Source of the DNA: an uncultured Lachnospiraceae bacterium
GTDB taxonomy: Bacteria; Bacillota; Clostridia; Lachnospirales; Lachnospiraceae
Assembly: GCA_934293575.1 (NCBI GenBank)
Contig: CAKQYU010000003.1
Location: 124,001 to 188,000 of the forward strand
Direction: 5' to 3'
DNA: 64,000 nucleotides
Made by a program: the position numbers and the translations under genes. Positions 33,977 through 43,046 of the stretch are shown piece by piece. Position 1 is the first letter of the stretch. Every line of letters begins with the position of its first letter. A model generated the notes under the pieces. The model was given only the letters and a program-made list of their open reading frames with translations, was not told the DNA's origin and did no database searches.

Positions 33977-35530
33977 CTACTTAGATAAACACACAATAAT
34001 CAAACCCTCTTCTATCCGGATTGAATCCTCTCCGCTTGGCCAACAATCCATCTCATCAACAACTTCACAGGCATATTGGATTTGTTCTTCTGTTGGTTTT
34101 ATAACATTCATTCCATATGCACGCATAGCTTCGATTAACTTATCATTTCCATAAAATGCAGTATGTTCAAAATATGAATATCCCACTAGTTCGTATTCAG
34201 TAATAGTATCATAAACCTGATTTGCTTTTCCTCCAATTAAAACTATAGCATCCCCCTCATGTGCTCCCTTTTTTAATGCTTCATAATATATCTCTCTCAT
34301 TTGTATTTCATCCAGATTCATTACAACATAATCAGAATATAGCAATCTTGTAGTCATTTGAATTTGAGTCAATACTACGAATGAAAACAATCCTATTGTA
34401 CATAAAATTAAAAAACCAGTTATGCGTTTCGGAGCAATCAAACTCAAAATTATCTCTAATTCATATGCTCCTAAAAAGGAAACCAGAAATACAAAACTAA
34501 ACTGACTGCGATGTACAACTTCACTTGCCGTCACAATGGTCAATAAATAAGGAATCATTAACATCGCTATTATGCATAAACATTGCATGAACATAAATTT
34601 TTTTTTCTTCATGCAATTAATAATAAATAAGATTATTAAAATCAAAACTTCTATTGCCAAAATTTTTGTATATACAACTCCATCGCCCCAGGATGTATTA
34701 AAAATATATCTAAAAATAGTTCTAATATTATCTTTAAACGGATTTACAAACCATTTAAACTGAGATTTCAGATAATCATTTCCATATACAACCCCATGTC
34801 TTTTACACATAAACTTTGCAATTTCACCAAACAAAAGATATGCTACTCCTGTATATATTAAAACAATAAAAATTTTTTTCCAAAAAACTTTGCTTTTTGG
34901 ATTTTCCCTTCCATTATACAAATGAATAACAAAATACAAAATTATCGCTTCAGCAAACATAAACATGAAGGATTGATAGGCGCCAAAACAACATACTGTT
35001 AATAGTAAGGATAAGAATATATTAAAAGATACTACTCTACCCTTATCCAATTCTTGAGTTAACAGCATAACCGCAATTGGCAATGTTACCATAACAATAC
35101 ATATTACTTCCATTTGATTCCTATAAGCAAACTGTAATGACCATATTGGATGCGATAAGTAAATAGTTGAAAATACCATCATCCCAAATTGATTTTTTTG
35201 TTCTCCTATCCATTTTTGAATATTATACCACCATAAAACGGCAGATATCGGAAATAACAAAAGAAATACTGAAACAGAAAAGAAAGGATTAATTGCAACT
35301 ACCCCAAAAACTTCCTTTAATTTAACAAATGCCCATCTACCTAACTCATACCATTGTAAATACCATTTTGAACCATCCGCATAGGAATAAAATCCTTCTG
35401 CATCAAATGTAACAATATTTTGCGTTAACCATGTACAATATATTGCAAATGTAAAAATATATAATAATAATATATAAAATTTATTTTTTTCTATAAAATT
35501 TTTAACGTCCTTCATACCCCATTCATTCAT
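33977..35530 (-). CDS. GtrII-like membrane glucosyltransferase
   Basis: 517 residues with about eleven membrane spans. The first third (TWLTQNIVTFDAEGFYSYAD, then WYLQWYELGRWAFVKLKEVF) matches the glucosyltransferase GtrII family (Glucos_trans_II), GT-C fold enzymes that take a sugar from undecaprenyl phosphate outside the membrane and add it to a surface polymer. First gene of an AT-rich three-gene operon with a DUF5648 exported protein and GtrB. The start has GAGGTG close upstream; an ATG five codons later is a weaker choice. The family call is from recognisable N-terminal sequence; the acceptor polymer is inferred to be the locus glycan. Confidence 0.78.
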   Translation of the reverse strand: MNEWGMKDVKNFIEKNKFYILLLYIFTFAIYCTWLTQNIVTFDAEGFYSYADGSKWYLQWYELGRWAFVKLKEVFGVVAINPFFSVSVFLLLFPISAVLWWYNIQKWIGEQKNQFGMMVFSTIYLSHPIWSLQFAYRNQMEVICIVMVTLPIAVMLLTQELDKGRVVSFNIFLSLLLTVCCFGAYQSFMFMFAEAIILYFVIHLYNGRENPKSKVFWKKIFIVLIYTGVAYLLFGEIAKFMCKRHGVVYGNDYLKSQFKWFVNPFKDNIRTIFRYIFNTSWGDGVVYTKILAIEVLILIILFIINCMKKKKFMFMQCLCIIAMLMIPYLLTIVTASEVVHRSQFSFVFLVSFLGAYELEIILSLIAPKRITGFLILCTIGLFSFVVLTQIQMTTRLLYSDYVVMNLDEIQMREIYYEALKKGAHEGDAIVLIGGKANQVYDTITEYELVGYSYFEHTAFYGNDKLIEAMRAYGMNVIKPTEEQIQYACEVVDEMDCWPSGEDSIRIEEGLIIVCLSK

Positions 35531-35574
35531 AAATCACCTCTATGTCAATCGTATATCTTTTTATTGTGATATTC

Positions 35575-35623
35575 AAAAAGCAATTCTCAAATCAGCATAT
35601 ATACTAATTCAAGAATTGCCTTT
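35575..35623 (-). terminator. terminator after the LCP gene
   Basis: AAAAGCAATTCT and AGAATTGCCTTTT arms flank an inner AATCAG/CTAATT pairing; A- and T-runs lie on both sides. It separates glmS-LCP from the Gtr module. Confidence 0.75.
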
Positions 35624-35652
35624 TCCTATCTGTTTCTTACATACAACTTATT

Positions 35653-36771
35653 CTAATCCGGCATCGTCTGTGTTGGCTTCTCTGACGCCTTATCTTCAGT
35701 AAATTCATCTCCAATGCCTGTTTCATTTGTAATCAGGTCACTGATTCGCTTTACATCTGCAGATGGCTCATAAGCTTCATCCTCCGGATATAAAAACTCA
35801 TGTAAATGTTCTACATTGCTGATAAGGTTTGCAGGTATTACCACATCACCTTTTTCAGCTCCAAGGTTTGCCGTTTCATTGGATAATGGAAATCCTGTAT
35901 TCTCGCCTAACGAATAATCAAAAGTATCCTTTGCTAAGGAAACAATATCCTTTTTATCCATATTGGTGGCAACCATCGGAAATACATCATTAATAATATT
36001 AACAATCGTATTAATATCGGATTTCTTTGCCTCTTCAATCATAGCGGAAATAACTACACGTTGTCTCTGTGTTCTTTCAAAATCCTGATTTCCTACATAA
36101 CGGATACGTGCCCATGCAGTTGCCTGTGTACCATTCAGTTTCTGTTCGCCGGCTGACCAGACACCTTCCGATTGAATACCGGTCACCTTTACCTGCTCGT
36201 TAATGTAGAAATTAATCATTTCCAACTCATTGGACTTTACATCAATTGTAACGCCGCCCAACTGATCAATTGCCTTTGTCAATGCTTCAAAATCAACCGT
36301 AACATAATCTGTAATATTCAAATCCAGATTCTTATTCAATGTCTCAACCGCACCGGTCGGTCCGCCCAAGAAATATGCATGTGTACACTTTTGAGTATTT
36401 CCTTTCGAACCAGTTGACATTTCCAGAAAACTATCACGATATACCGATACCAATTTTACCTCTTTGGTCTTTTTATTAATACTTGCAATAATAATCGCAT
36501 CACTGTGACCTGTTCCTGCCTTTGTTAAATCTGCGGAACCACGATTATCTACACCAAACAATGCGATGGTTCGATAATCGTCTGCCATTGTATCCGTAAC
36601 CGCATCACTGACTGTAATATCTTCCTTCGGTGTATCATCGGTTACAATCATATCCAAGGCATGGTTGATATTATACCATACATACCCTCCAACTAACGCA
36701 ATCATAATCAGTATCTCTACCACAAATACAATTACCAATGATTTTGTTTTCATCCTACGCAAAAATCCCAT
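35653..36771 (-). CDS. LytR-CpsA-Psr (LCP) family ligase
   Basis: 372 residues: short cytoplasmic tail, one membrane helix (about 9-31), then an extracellular LCP domain (about 60-300). Visible features include IALFGVDNRGSA, SDAIIIASINKKTKEVKLVSVYRDS, and the arginine-rich RIRYVGNQDFERTQRQR that binds pyrophosphate-lipid. LCP enzymes move undecaprenyl-pyrophosphate-linked glycans such as teichoic acids or capsule onto peptidoglycan. Placed between glmS and the glycan loci, it is the likely attachment enzyme for the polymer made here. The start has AGGAGG upstream. Confidence 0.92.
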   Translation of the reverse strand: MGFLRRMKTKSLVIVFVVEILIMIALVGGYVWYNINHALDMIVTDDTPKEDITVSDAVTDTMADDYRTIALFGVDNRGSADLTKAGTGHSDAIIIASINKKTKEVKLVSVYRDSFLEMSTGSKGNTQKCTHAYFLGGPTGAVETLNKNLDLNITDYVTVDFEALTKAIDQLGGVTIDVKSNELEMINFYINEQVKVTGIQSEGVWSAGEQKLNGTQATAWARIRYVGNQDFERTQRQRVVISAMIEEAKKSDINTIVNIINDVFPMVATNMDKKDIVSLAKDTFDYSLGENTGFPLSNETANLGAEKGDVVIPANLISNVEHLHEFLYPEDEAYEPSADVKRISDLITNETGIGDEFTEDKASEKPTQTMPD

Positions 36772-36798
36772 GAATTTATCCTCCTACTCCCTGATCAC

Positions 36799-38628
36799 TT
36801 ATTCTACCGTAACCGATTTTGCCAAATTTCTTGGCTTATCAACATCCAATCCCTTTGCAACGGATACATAATATCCGAACAACTGCAACGGAATAACAGC
36901 AAGAGAAGGAGTAAAACAAGGATGCGTCTGTGGAATATATACCGTAAAATCCGATGTATCTTCCATCACACAATTTCCTTTATTGGTTAATGTAAATATA
37001 TATCCGCCTCTCGTTCTTACCTCAACAATATTACTAATCATTTTCTCATATAAATCCGGCTGTGTAACAACCGCAACCGTAAGCACACCATCCTCAATTA
37101 ATGATATGGTACCATGCTTTAATTCTCCGGCAGCATAAGCTTCCGAATGAATATAAGAAATTTCTTTTAATTTTAAGGAACCTTCCAATGAAGTTGCATA
37201 ATCGACTCCACGCCCCAGGAAGAACACATCGCGTGCATTTGCATATTTGCTTGCAAACCACTGAATTCTTTCCTTATCACCTAAGATTTCTGAAATCTTA
37301 TCCGGTATTGACTGTAATTCCTTAATCATATACTTGTATTCATCTTCCGATATTGTTCCCCGGACATCTCCGAACAAGACAGCCAACAGATAAAGTGCAG
37401 CCAGCTGTGTACTGTATGCCTTTGTTGTAGCAACCGCAATTTCAGGACCTGCCCATGTATAAAGAACATTATCCGCCTCTCTGGCAATGGTTGAACCAAC
37501 AACATTGACCACACCTAAAACCTTCACGCCCAATTCCTGTGCTTTTCGGAGTGCAGCAAGGGAATCGGCAGTTTCTCCGGACTGACTGATAATAATAACC
37601 ATGGAATCCTTTTCCAAAATCGGATCACGATATCGAAATTCCGATGCCAAATCAACCTCTACCGGAATTCTTGTGATTTTTTCAAGCACATACTTACTTG
37701 TAACACCTACATGATATGCAGAACCGCAGCCGATAATATAAATACGTTTTAAGTTTTTTATCTCTTCATCCGTCATATTCAATTCATCAATTACAATTCT
37801 GTCATCTTTGATTCTTGGACTGATGGTATCCAATACTGCTTTTGGCTGTTCGTAGATTTCTTTTAACATGAAATGCTCATATCCACCCTTTTCAGCAGCT
37901 TCCACATCCCATTCAATTGTCTTCGTTTCTTTATGAATCGGTTCCAAATCTTCGCTGTAAAAACAGATATTCTGCTCTGTCAATTCACAAATCTCACGAT
38001 TTTCAATGAAATAAACCTCTCTTGTGTACTTAAGAATTGCCGGTACATCCGATGCAATGAAGTTACCCTCTTCGGAATGACCCACAATCAATGGAGAATC
38101 CTTTCGTACCGCATATAAGCGATCCGGACAATCCTTAAAAATAATTCCCAACGCGTAAGAACCCTGAACTCTGTGCATTACTTTCTGTACTGCAAGAAGC
38201 GGATTTTTACCGTCATAATAATAATCTAACATATGAGCCACAACTTCGGTATCCGTATCTGACACGAATGTATAACCCTTTGCAATCATCTTTTCTTTTA
38301 ATGGCTGATAATTTTCTATAATACCATTATGCACAACCGCTATTGTCTTTTTTTTGTTAAAATGCGGATGTGCATTGGATACGGATGGTTCTCCATGTGT
38401 TGCCCATCTTGTATGCCCAATACCAAGACAGCCGGAAAGATTCTTACCGTCTCCCGTTAAATCTCTTAACGCCTGTAATCTTCCCTTTGCCTTAACAATT
38501 TCAATATCCTTTCCATCATAAACTGCAAGACCTGCCGAATCATATCCACGGTATTCAAGCTTTGACAATCCATCCAAAAGAATTGGTGATGCCTGCTGTT
38601 TTCCTATATATCCTACAATACCACACAT
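36799..38628 (-). CDS. glmS: glutamine--fructose-6-phosphate aminotransferase
   Basis: 609 residues. The N-terminal nucleophile is C2 (MCGIVGYIG) in a class II glutaminase domain with GHTRWATHG. Two SIS domains follow (GCGSAYHVG, SQSGETADSLAAL; GRGVDYATSLEGSLKLKEISYIHSEAY), and the C-terminus DKPRNLAKSVTVE is the conserved end. It makes glucosamine-6-phosphate, the entry to UDP-GlcNAc for wall and glycan synthesis. The 136-base leader carries a good promoter but no recognisable glmS ribozyme core, unlike many Firmicutes. Followed 27 bases later by the LCP gene. Confidence 0.97.
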   Translation of the reverse strand: MCGIVGYIGKQQASPILLDGLSKLEYRGYDSAGLAVYDGKDIEIVKAKGRLQALRDLTGDGKNLSGCLGIGHTRWATHGEPSVSNAHPHFNKKKTIAVVHNGIIENYQPLKEKMIAKGYTFVSDTDTEVVAHMLDYYYDGKNPLLAVQKVMHRVQGSYALGIIFKDCPDRLYAVRKDSPLIVGHSEEGNFIASDVPAILKYTREVYFIENREICELTEQNICFYSEDLEPIHKETKTIEWDVEAAEKGGYEHFMLKEIYEQPKAVLDTISPRIKDDRIVIDELNMTDEEIKNLKRIYIIGCGSAYHVGVTSKYVLEKITRIPVEVDLASEFRYRDPILEKDSMVIIISQSGETADSLAALRKAQELGVKVLGVVNVVGSTIAREADNVLYTWAGPEIAVATTKAYSTQLAALYLLAVLFGDVRGTISEDEYKYMIKELQSIPDKISEILGDKERIQWFASKYANARDVFFLGRGVDYATSLEGSLKLKEISYIHSEAYAAGELKHGTISLIEDGVLTVAVVTQPDLYEKMISNIVEVRTRGGYIFTLTNKGNCVMEDTSDFTVYIPQTHPCFTPSLAVIPLQLFGYYVSVAKGLDVDKPRNLAKSVTVE

Positions 38629-38719
38629 ACAATATCCTCCTTATTCATCTGTTATACTATATGTATCTTTCTATTCTTCAATTCGCAATTTCACTTTGCA
38701 TGACCACAAAGTTATTGAG

Positions 38720-38748
38720 ATTTTACCACAATTCAATTGGTTTGACAA
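38720..38748 (-). promoter_or_regulatory. promoter of glmS-LCP
   Basis: Minus strand: TTGTCA (38743-38748), 17-base spacer, TAAAAT (38720-38725). It begins 17 bases after the flippase stop; no terminator separates it from the glycan operon. Confidence 0.65.
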
Positions 38749-38764
38749 GTTATGTTAAGTACCA

Positions 38765-40222
38765 TTATTCTCCTTTGCTTTCATCCATTCCCTTCAAGCC
38801 AATAACCAGCTTTCTGATGTTTTTATAATTACAAGCCACACCGATTAAAACAATTCCATCAATAACAAAACGTGCAATCGGATAATGATAAAGTGCCATT
38901 GCGGTAAATGCCAGAATTACAAATACAATGAATATATAAATCAAATATTTTAAATTATATAAATTTTGCTGCATATTTCTGCTTTTTAATAATTTTATCA
39001 TTGCTTTATAATTTGCATAGGCAAATAACAGATAACTTACTAATGTCGTATATCCCGCTGCCAGATAACCGATTACAGGTATTAAAGCCGCATTCAGGAT
39101 AATATTGACCAGTGCTGCTCCCACTGACGCATACACCAAGGATTTCTTTTCTTCATAATAAAACTGTACATTGATAAACAACTGTGAATAAAACAATAAC
39201 AACACACTGATTGCAACCGGAGGAACAATCCAGATTGCCTCCTCATATTCCGCACCTGCAAGAATTGTAATAATTTCCGGTGTCAGTGAAATCACACCCA
39301 TTAATAAAAATGCCATCAGAACCGCAATCCAACAGGCAACCGGTTGGTTTGCCTCCTGATTTTTATTTTTTATCTGTCCGTACATCCACGGAACATAGGA
39401 ATTATTAATGGAATTCAATACAAATGTAAGAATCATCGCCAGTGTATAAGCAACACCATATACACCGGACTCACCCAAACCGCTAAAATGTTCAATCATA
39501 ATCCGGTCACTCTGATTAAAAATAACCTGTGACAGATAATATACAACCAACGGAACATTAAAACTTAATGCATACTTCCAAAATTCCTTATCAAAAAATT
39601 TTTTACCCTTTATGAAATTATAAACATATAATACTCCGCCTACCAAAATATTCACACAGGAAAATCCGATAATTCTTGCATATCCTTTTTCATCCGTATT
39701 CATAACGAGAAAATATGCGAAAAAAGGACCCACCACAGCTATAATCAGGGTAATAATAATAACAGAAATATATTTGTATTCAAAACGTTTCTGACCGGAC
39801 CAACTGTTTAACGCAGCCTGCATAACAATCTCAACAATCATAATAACCATAATGACGGTCGGTAAATGAAACAACATATTCCAATATTTTGAAAAAAGAA
39901 GATAAATAATCAGAAAGATTCCACTTAATAAAGTCATAATTCCCTGAATAGAGGCAATGTATTCCTCCCTTTTATCTTCGTATTTCACCATAGCCGTCAA
40001 AAAAGAACCATACGGTAAATTAAGTGTCAGTAATATAATTAATATTGACTGCCACGAACTATATAACGTAAACTGTCCATACTGTTCCTTTGTCAGTAGT
40101 CTGGTAAAAATAGGAAGTGTAATCAGTGCAATACAATTTTGCAGAATACTGCAAATTGTATAAGCAACAGAAGATTTTACCTCTACCGGAATTCCCCTCC
40201 ATTTTTCAAGCAATCCTTTCAT
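38765..40222 (-). CDS. polysaccharide flippase (Wzx/MOP superfamily)
   Basis: 485 residues from the ATG at 40222, which has GGAGG seven bases upstream; nine codons further upstream there is no such site. About fourteen membrane spans with the family opening SVAYTICSILQNCIALITLPIFTRLLTKEQYGQF. Such proteins flip undecaprenyl-pyrophosphate-linked repeat units to the outer face of the membrane. Last gene of the long glycan assembly operon, 13 bases after the FdtB-like gene. Confidence 0.9.
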   Translation of the reverse strand: MKGLLEKWRGIPVEVKSSVAYTICSILQNCIALITLPIFTRLLTKEQYGQFTLYSSWQSILIILLTLNLPYGSFLTAMVKYEDKREEYIASIQGIMTLLSGIFLIIYLLFSKYWNMLFHLPTVIMVIMIVEIVMQAALNSWSGQKRFEYKYISVIIITLIIAVVGPFFAYFLVMNTDEKGYARIIGFSCVNILVGGVLYVYNFIKGKKFFDKEFWKYALSFNVPLVVYYLSQVIFNQSDRIMIEHFSGLGESGVYGVAYTLAMILTFVLNSINNSYVPWMYGQIKNKNQEANQPVACWIAVLMAFLLMGVISLTPEIITILAGAEYEEAIWIVPPVAISVLLLFYSQLFINVQFYYEEKKSLVYASVGAALVNIILNAALIPVIGYLAAGYTTLVSYLLFAYANYKAMIKLLKSRNMQQNLYNLKYLIYIFIVFVILAFTAMALYHYPIARFVIDGIVLIGVACNYKNIRKLVIGLKGMDESKGE

Positions 40223-40235
40223 ATTGACCTCCAAA

Positions 40236-41333
40236 TTAAGCAAACGCATTTACCATATCAATGACGTATTGAACCTCTTCCTCGGTCATTCCATAATACA
40301 TCGGTAAACTGAGCTGGGTACTGCTAATCTGTTCTGCAATCGGATAAGCACCCTTTTCAAATCCCAAATCTTTATAACATTCCTGTAAATGCATCGGAAT
40401 CGGATAATGTTTATTGGTTCCTATTCCCTTTGTACTTAAAAAATCTGCCAGTTCATCCCTTTTATCGCAACGAATTGCAAAAATGTGCCATACCGGAACA
40501 ACTCCATCTATTACCACCGGCTTTGTTATCAGCGGATTTTGAATTCCCTTTAAGTAGCAGTCTGCAATTTTTCTCCGCTGTTCATTCATACGCTCAATAT
40601 GAGGTAATTTCACACTTAAAAATGCTGCCTGTAATTCATCCAGACGCGAATTATGTCCCTTATAAATGTGATGATATTTATAATCGGAACCGTAATTTCC
40701 CAATGCCCTTACCTTCATTGCCAGATTTTCATTATTCGTAACCGCTGCTCCCGCATCACCCAATGCGCCTAAATTTTTGCCCGGATAAAAGCTAAATCCC
40801 GCAGCATCACCAAAACTCCCAACCGGTTTTCCTTTATATAAGGCTCCATGTGCCTGTGCGCAGTCTTCCACAACATACAAATGATGTCTGTCTGCAATTT
40901 CCATAATTGCATCCATATCCGCAGGCTGTCCATATAAATGAACCGGCATGATTGCCTTTGTTTTTGAAGTAATTGCCTGTTCAATACCGCTTGCATCTAT
41001 ATTATAGGTTTCCAAATGAGGCTCTACAAAAACAGGAACCGCACCGGTATAGGTTACCGCAAGTGCGGTTGCAATATATGTATTTGACGGAACAATCACT
41101 TCATCACCGGCACCGATTCCCAATGCCTTCAAGGATAACATTAAAGCATCCAATCCGTTTCCGACTCCTACACAATACTTTACATTACAAAAATTGGCAA
41201 ACGCTTCTTCAAATTGTTTGTCTTCCTTTCCATCTATATACCAACTGTTTTCCAATACACGCTCAAATGCACCTCTAAGCTCTGTATTTAACTCCTTTTC
41301 CATTGGTTTAAAGCTCACAAACGGAATATTCAT
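40236..41333 (-). CDS. fdtB: DegT/DnrJ/EryC1 sugar aminotransferase, FdtB/QdtB-like
   Basis: 365 residues. PLP enzyme of the sugar nucleotide aminotransferase family: GNGLDALMLSLKALGIGAGD binds the cofactor phosphate, VEDCAQAHGA holds the PLP-stacking aspartate, and GFSFYPGKNLGALGDAGA the Schiff-base lysine. FdtB/QdtB convert dTDP-3-keto-6-deoxyhexose to the 3-amino sugar. The presence of an FdtA-like ketoisomerase two genes upstream, with rmlA and rmlB in the locus, makes this the best fit. The alternative is a 4-aminotransferase of WecE or PseC type. The exact isomer (Fuc3N or Qui3N) cannot be told. Confidence 0.8.
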   Translation of the reverse strand: MNIPFVSFKPMEKELNTELRGAFERVLENSWYIDGKEDKQFEEAFANFCNVKYCVGVGNGLDALMLSLKALGIGAGDEVIVPSNTYIATALAVTYTGAVPVFVEPHLETYNIDASGIEQAITSKTKAIMPVHLYGQPADMDAIMEIADRHHLYVVEDCAQAHGALYKGKPVGSFGDAAGFSFYPGKNLGALGDAGAAVTNNENLAMKVRALGNYGSDYKYHHIYKGHNSRLDELQAAFLSVKLPHIERMNEQRRKIADCYLKGIQNPLITKPVVIDGVVPVWHIFAIRCDKRDELADFLSTKGIGTNKHYPIPMHLQECYKDLGFEKGAYPIAEQISSTQLSLPMYYGMTEEEVQYVIDMVNAFA

Positions 41334-41339
41334 CTTTTA

Positions 41340-42593
41340 TTACCTACCCTTCCTGTTATAATCATCTAAGATATAATGAATGATTCGCTCTCCATTTTTA
41401 CCGTCATTTTTTCCTAATACACGCTCAACAATTTCTTTTCTTTGTACTGCTTTCTTATCCTCTCCGTTACACAACATCGTTAAAGTTTCCTCTAATTCCG
41501 CTGCATTTTTTACAACATAATAAGCATCTAAAAGTTCCTTACAGGAGTCATTTAACGGATAGTGACTATTGCAATAAATAATCGGTTTTCCGGTCACAGC
41601 AAAATCGACAACGACACCGGACAAATCTGAAATTAAGATATCCGCTGAGGTAAAATTATCCAAATGCTCCTTATTCGTATCAAGAGCAATATTAACCGCA
41701 TTTAAACATTCATCCTTAAATGTCTGCACATCTTCTTCTGTCATTGCTCCCACCTTCACAAAATTATCAAATGCCATCGGATGCGGTCGAAACAAAAAAT
41801 CATCCTCCGGATGTTTTTTTGCATAAGAAAACAGAAAATCTTTATAATCAAAAAAGCTTGTTCCTCCAAGCTCCGGATCCAATGTCCATCTCGGTGTCCA
41901 TATGATTCGTTTGTTACATTCTTCCTTTGAACGATTCCATCCACTGCCATGTATGCCATCATACTTTCGAGTCAGGTCAAACCGCGGATACGGTGTTTTG
42001 ATAACCTTCCGGATTCCAAGTTTTGATGTGATTGGAAAAAGTCGTTTAATATATTTCTCGACGGTTTCATTTTCTGCAAATATCATATAGCAGTTCACAC
42101 TGAAACATCTGTCAAAACATACCTGCACCATATTCTTTCCTTCCGACAGGTATCCGTATTCCACATAACATACTTTACTGTACTTTGATAATTCCTTACT
42201 CTGATATTGTAATGGCAAATACCAGTCATACGGCCTTGGAATAAAAATATAATCCGGCTGCAGTTTCTTCAAATCGAAAAATTCTTTTGTTTCTTCGTCA
42301 TATGCATCAATAACGGAATATCCGCGTTCTACCATATAATGATAAGCGTCCTTTGAAACATTCTGCTCCTCAAAGTGCTCCGGTATTGTAAGAATAAACG
42401 GTTCAATCTCATCACATTGACAGGCTGCTTCGTATACCGATTGCAGGCATGTCCAAATCTGCGGCAAATGACACATAAATACAATTCTGATTTTATCATT
42501 TGTATGCTTTTTGTTCGTCTGTCTCATCATACGCCAAGCTGCCGGGATTCCAAATCGACTGACCAAAATTTCTAAAATTGTTTGTTTTAACAT
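41340..42593 (-). CDS. TagF/TagB-like CDP-glycerol:glycerophosphotransferase family protein
   Basis: 417 residues from the ATG at 42593, with AGGAAAGG upstream; a longer start would run into the FdtA gene. The C-terminal catalytic domain has HPMAFDNF and SDLSGVVVDFAVTGKPIIYC, the family motifs that bind the CDP-polyol and catalytic histidine. Members add glycerol- or ribitol-phosphate units to teichoic acids, or decorate polysaccharides with phosphate-linked groups. No tagD (CDP-glycerol synthase) lies nearby. Given the CDP-choline-type cassette in the same locus, the CDP-linked donor should be tested rather than assumed. Confidence 0.8.
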   Translation of the reverse strand: MLKQTILEILVSRFGIPAAWRMMRQTNKKHTNDKIRIVFMCHLPQIWTCLQSVYEAACQCDEIEPFILTIPEHFEEQNVSKDAYHYMVERGYSVIDAYDEETKEFFDLKKLQPDYIFIPRPYDWYLPLQYQSKELSKYSKVCYVEYGYLSEGKNMVQVCFDRCFSVNCYMIFAENETVEKYIKRLFPITSKLGIRKVIKTPYPRFDLTRKYDGIHGSGWNRSKEECNKRIIWTPRWTLDPELGGTSFFDYKDFLFSYAKKHPEDDFLFRPHPMAFDNFVKVGAMTEEDVQTFKDECLNAVNIALDTNKEHLDNFTSADILISDLSGVVVDFAVTGKPIIYCNSHYPLNDSCKELLDAYYVVKNAAELEETLTMLCNGEDKKAVQRKEIVERVLGKNDGKNGERIIHYILDDYNRKGR

Positions 42594-42609
42594 AACGATG
42601 CCTTTCCTG

Positions 42610-43014
42610 TTAGTTTTCTTTCTTGACAAAGTTTAGAAAATCCTCATAATTACGAATGTAATCATCTTCCGTATAATATTCCGATGCCAACACCATCAAA
42701 ACCGCATCCGGTGAAAAATCATACATTTCCCTCCAGATATTATTACTGATATATAATCCTTCATACGGTTTATCCAACAAAACCGTTTCTTTTTCTTTTC
42801 CGTTGTCCATTAATATTTTACAGGAACCGTGAATACAAATTAAAATCTGTTCCAGCTGTTTATGTGCATGGTATCCGCGCCGAACTCCCTGTACCGTATC
42901 ATACATATAGTAAACTCTTTTGATTTCAAATGGTATATCCTTATTTTGCTCCAATGCAATCAGCATACCTCTGTCATCACCATGCTTTTGAAATGTGTAT
43001 TTTTTTATCTCCAT
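42610..43014 (-). CDS. fdtA: WxcM/FdtA-like dTDP-sugar 3,4-ketoisomerase
   Basis: 134 residues, a single cupin. The start at 43014 has a perfect AGGAGG six bases upstream. The motif RVYYMYDTVQGVRRGYHAHK with the following LEQILICIHGSCKILMDNG matches FdtA/QdtA, in which the HAH histidine and the upstream tyrosine and arginine act on dTDP-4-keto-6-deoxyglucose to give the 3-keto isomer. Paired with the FdtB-like aminotransferase, which lies beyond the TagF-like gene. FdtA gives the galacto product and QdtA the gluco product; I cannot separate these by eye. Confidence 0.85.
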   Translation of the reverse strand: MEIKKYTFQKHGDDRGMLIALEQNKDIPFEIKRVYYMYDTVQGVRRGYHAHKQLEQILICIHGSCKILMDNGKEKETVLLDKPYEGLYISNNIWREMYDFSPDAVLMVLASEYYTEDDYIRNYEDFLNFVKKEN

Positions 43015-43046
43015 AACAAACCTCCTGTATGGCAAGCCTTTTTATT

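Noticed and set aside
31806..35530. Phage-borne serotype-conversion cluster
   Set aside because: GtrB- and GtrII-like genes are present, but there is no integrase, attachment site or phage structural gene nearby. Gain by transfer is possible, but a prophage is not supported.
38629..38764. glmS ribozyme
   Set aside because: The interval is too short and I could not find the conserved core; the promoter occupies part of it.
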